DNA from: Vibrio splendidus
GTDB lineage: Bacteria; Pseudomonadota; Gammaproteobacteria; Enterobacterales; Vibrionaceae
Direction: 5' to 3'
Assembly: GCF_001557875.1 (NCBI RefSeq)
Contig: NZ_LNRF01000012.1
Span: 1 to 64,000, forward strand
Length of the DNA: 64,000 bases
Shown here: positions 63,230 to 64,000 of the stretch, piece by piece
Layout: every line of letters starts with the position of its first letter
Numbering within the stretch: position 1 is the stretch's first letter
Translations under genes and position numbers: made by a program
Notes under the pieces: model-generated
Told to the model about the DNA's origin: nothing
The model's input: the letters and a program-made list of their open reading frames with translations, nothing else
The model's database searches: none

Positions 63230-64000
63230 ATGAACTGGTTGAGACGTTTAAAGCCTAACTCCTTGGTTGCTCGAACCTTATTGTTGACCTTGCTAGCCGT
63301 CGTCATAGCACAGGGTATCGCAACGTCGATTTGGTACAGCGAATCCAAGCACAAGGAATTGGAAGGGATTCGTTCTGCTTCATCGAGCATGGCCAATATG
63401 TTTGCCTCAACGGTGACTTTTTTCCAATCTTTGCCCGTTAAATATCGTCATATCGTGTTAGACCAAATTCGAAATATGGGCGGGACGCGTTTCTTCGTCT
63501 CTTTCAATAAAGAGGCATTGATTGTAGAACCGATACCTGACACTCGTTTAAAGACCGCATCGATTGAAGCGATAGAGAGTGTGTTGAGTAGCAAGCTCAA
63601 TAAGGTGGAGTCGGTACGTGTCGACTTCTCTCGTCCTGAACACCTTCGACTGCTTAAGAATGACATCTATTTAAGCGATCTCCCGCGATCGTGGGCACAT
63701 CATACGTTAACCCTAGAGCCTCTGAATCCACCCATCCTAGTTGTTCAAATAGAGTTAGCCAGCCATGAATGGGTGTACATTGCTGCATTGTTACCAGCTC
63801 CATACGTCAAGCTTGACGATACGATTATCGGCCGTGAGCAGGTGATCTTCTTAGTTTCATCAACGTTGATTCTGCTGGTGCTGACCTACTTGATGATTCG
63901 TCGCCAAGTGCGTCCTCTTAAAAAGTTAGCAAGAGCCGCCAATGAGATGAGCATGGATATTCAGCAGCCGCCACTTAATGAAGAAGGGGCAACGGAACTG
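63230..64000 (+). CDS. Sensor histidine kinase, N-terminal part (cut by window end)
   Basis: An open frame of 257 codons without a stop runs from ATG 63230 to the right edge. It has a first membrane segment (about 13-33), a periplasmic sensor region (about 35-200), a second membrane segment (about 203-222) and the start of a HAMP domain (RRQVRPLKKLARAANEMS). The kinase domains lie outside the window. It forms an operon with the response regulator upstream and is probably its cognate kinase. Upstream ATGs at 63202 and 63216 run straight into stops. Confidence 0.9.
   Translation, partial: MNWLRRLKPNSLVARTLLLTLLAVVIAQGIATSIWYSESKHKELEGIRSASSSMANMFASTVTFFQSLPVKYRHIVLDQIRNMGGTRFFVSFNKEALIVEPIPDTRLKTASIEAIESVLSSKLNKVESVRVDFSRPEHLRLLKNDIYLSDLPRSWAHHTLTLEPLNPPILVVQIELASHEWVYIAALLPAPYVKLDDTIIGREQVIFLVSSTLILLVLTYLMIRRQVRPLKKLARAANEMSMDIQQPPLNEEGATEL

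Overview
The window looks like chromosome 1 of a marine Vibrio, probably of the Splendidus type; the species is an inference from protein similarity I recall, not a search. The gene order flaG-fliD-flaI-fliS-flrABC-fliEFGHIJ-fliKLMNOPQR-flhB-flhAFG-fliA-cheYZAB-parC-parP-cheW, followed by ccmABCDEFGHI, is the conserved polar-flagellum/chemotaxis/cytochrome c maturation block of Vibrio. There are no rRNA or tRNA genes, insertion sequences, prophage or CRISPR arrays. Nearly all the DNA is ordinary core genome, so the less explained items are small: a probable structured small RNA, a 33-residue membrane peptide, hairpin repeats and repeat tracts inside proteins.

Region 1 (1-36.9 kb): two flagellin genes (the first cut by the window edge), then the filament cap and chaperone genes, the regulators FlrA, FlrB and FlrC, the basal body/export/switch genes, the polar placement GTPase FlhF with FlhG, sigma-28 (FliA), the chemotaxis phosphorelay, and the ParC/ParP system that holds the arrays at the old pole. 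Three good sigma-54 promoters (upstream of fliE, fliK and flhA) and one good sigma-28 promoter (upstream of the second flagellin) fit the usual hierarchy: FlrA with sigma-54 for early genes, FlrC with sigma-54 for middle genes and FliA for late genes.

Region 2 (37-44.3 kb): a complete ccmABCDEFGHI set for c-type cytochrome maturation, with translationally coupled 1-4 base overlaps. Region 3 (44.4-53.8 kb): lipid handling. It holds mlaA, two fadL-type outer-membrane fatty-acid channels on the minus strand, an ECF-type sigma factor with its DUF3379 partner, and the beta-oxidation operon fadIJ behind a clear FadR-type operator. A probable ncRNA of about 160 nt lies between the sigma factor and fadI.

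Region 4 (53.8-64 kb): tandem hairpin repeats, an M16 insulin-like peptidase, sixA, smrB, prmB, a LysE-family exporter, a 33-residue small membrane protein gene, selO, and an OmpR-type response regulator with a histidine kinase cut by the window end. Many genes in the motility block start with TTG or GTG, and several starts were moved inward to positions supported by Shine-Dalgarno sequences or family length.
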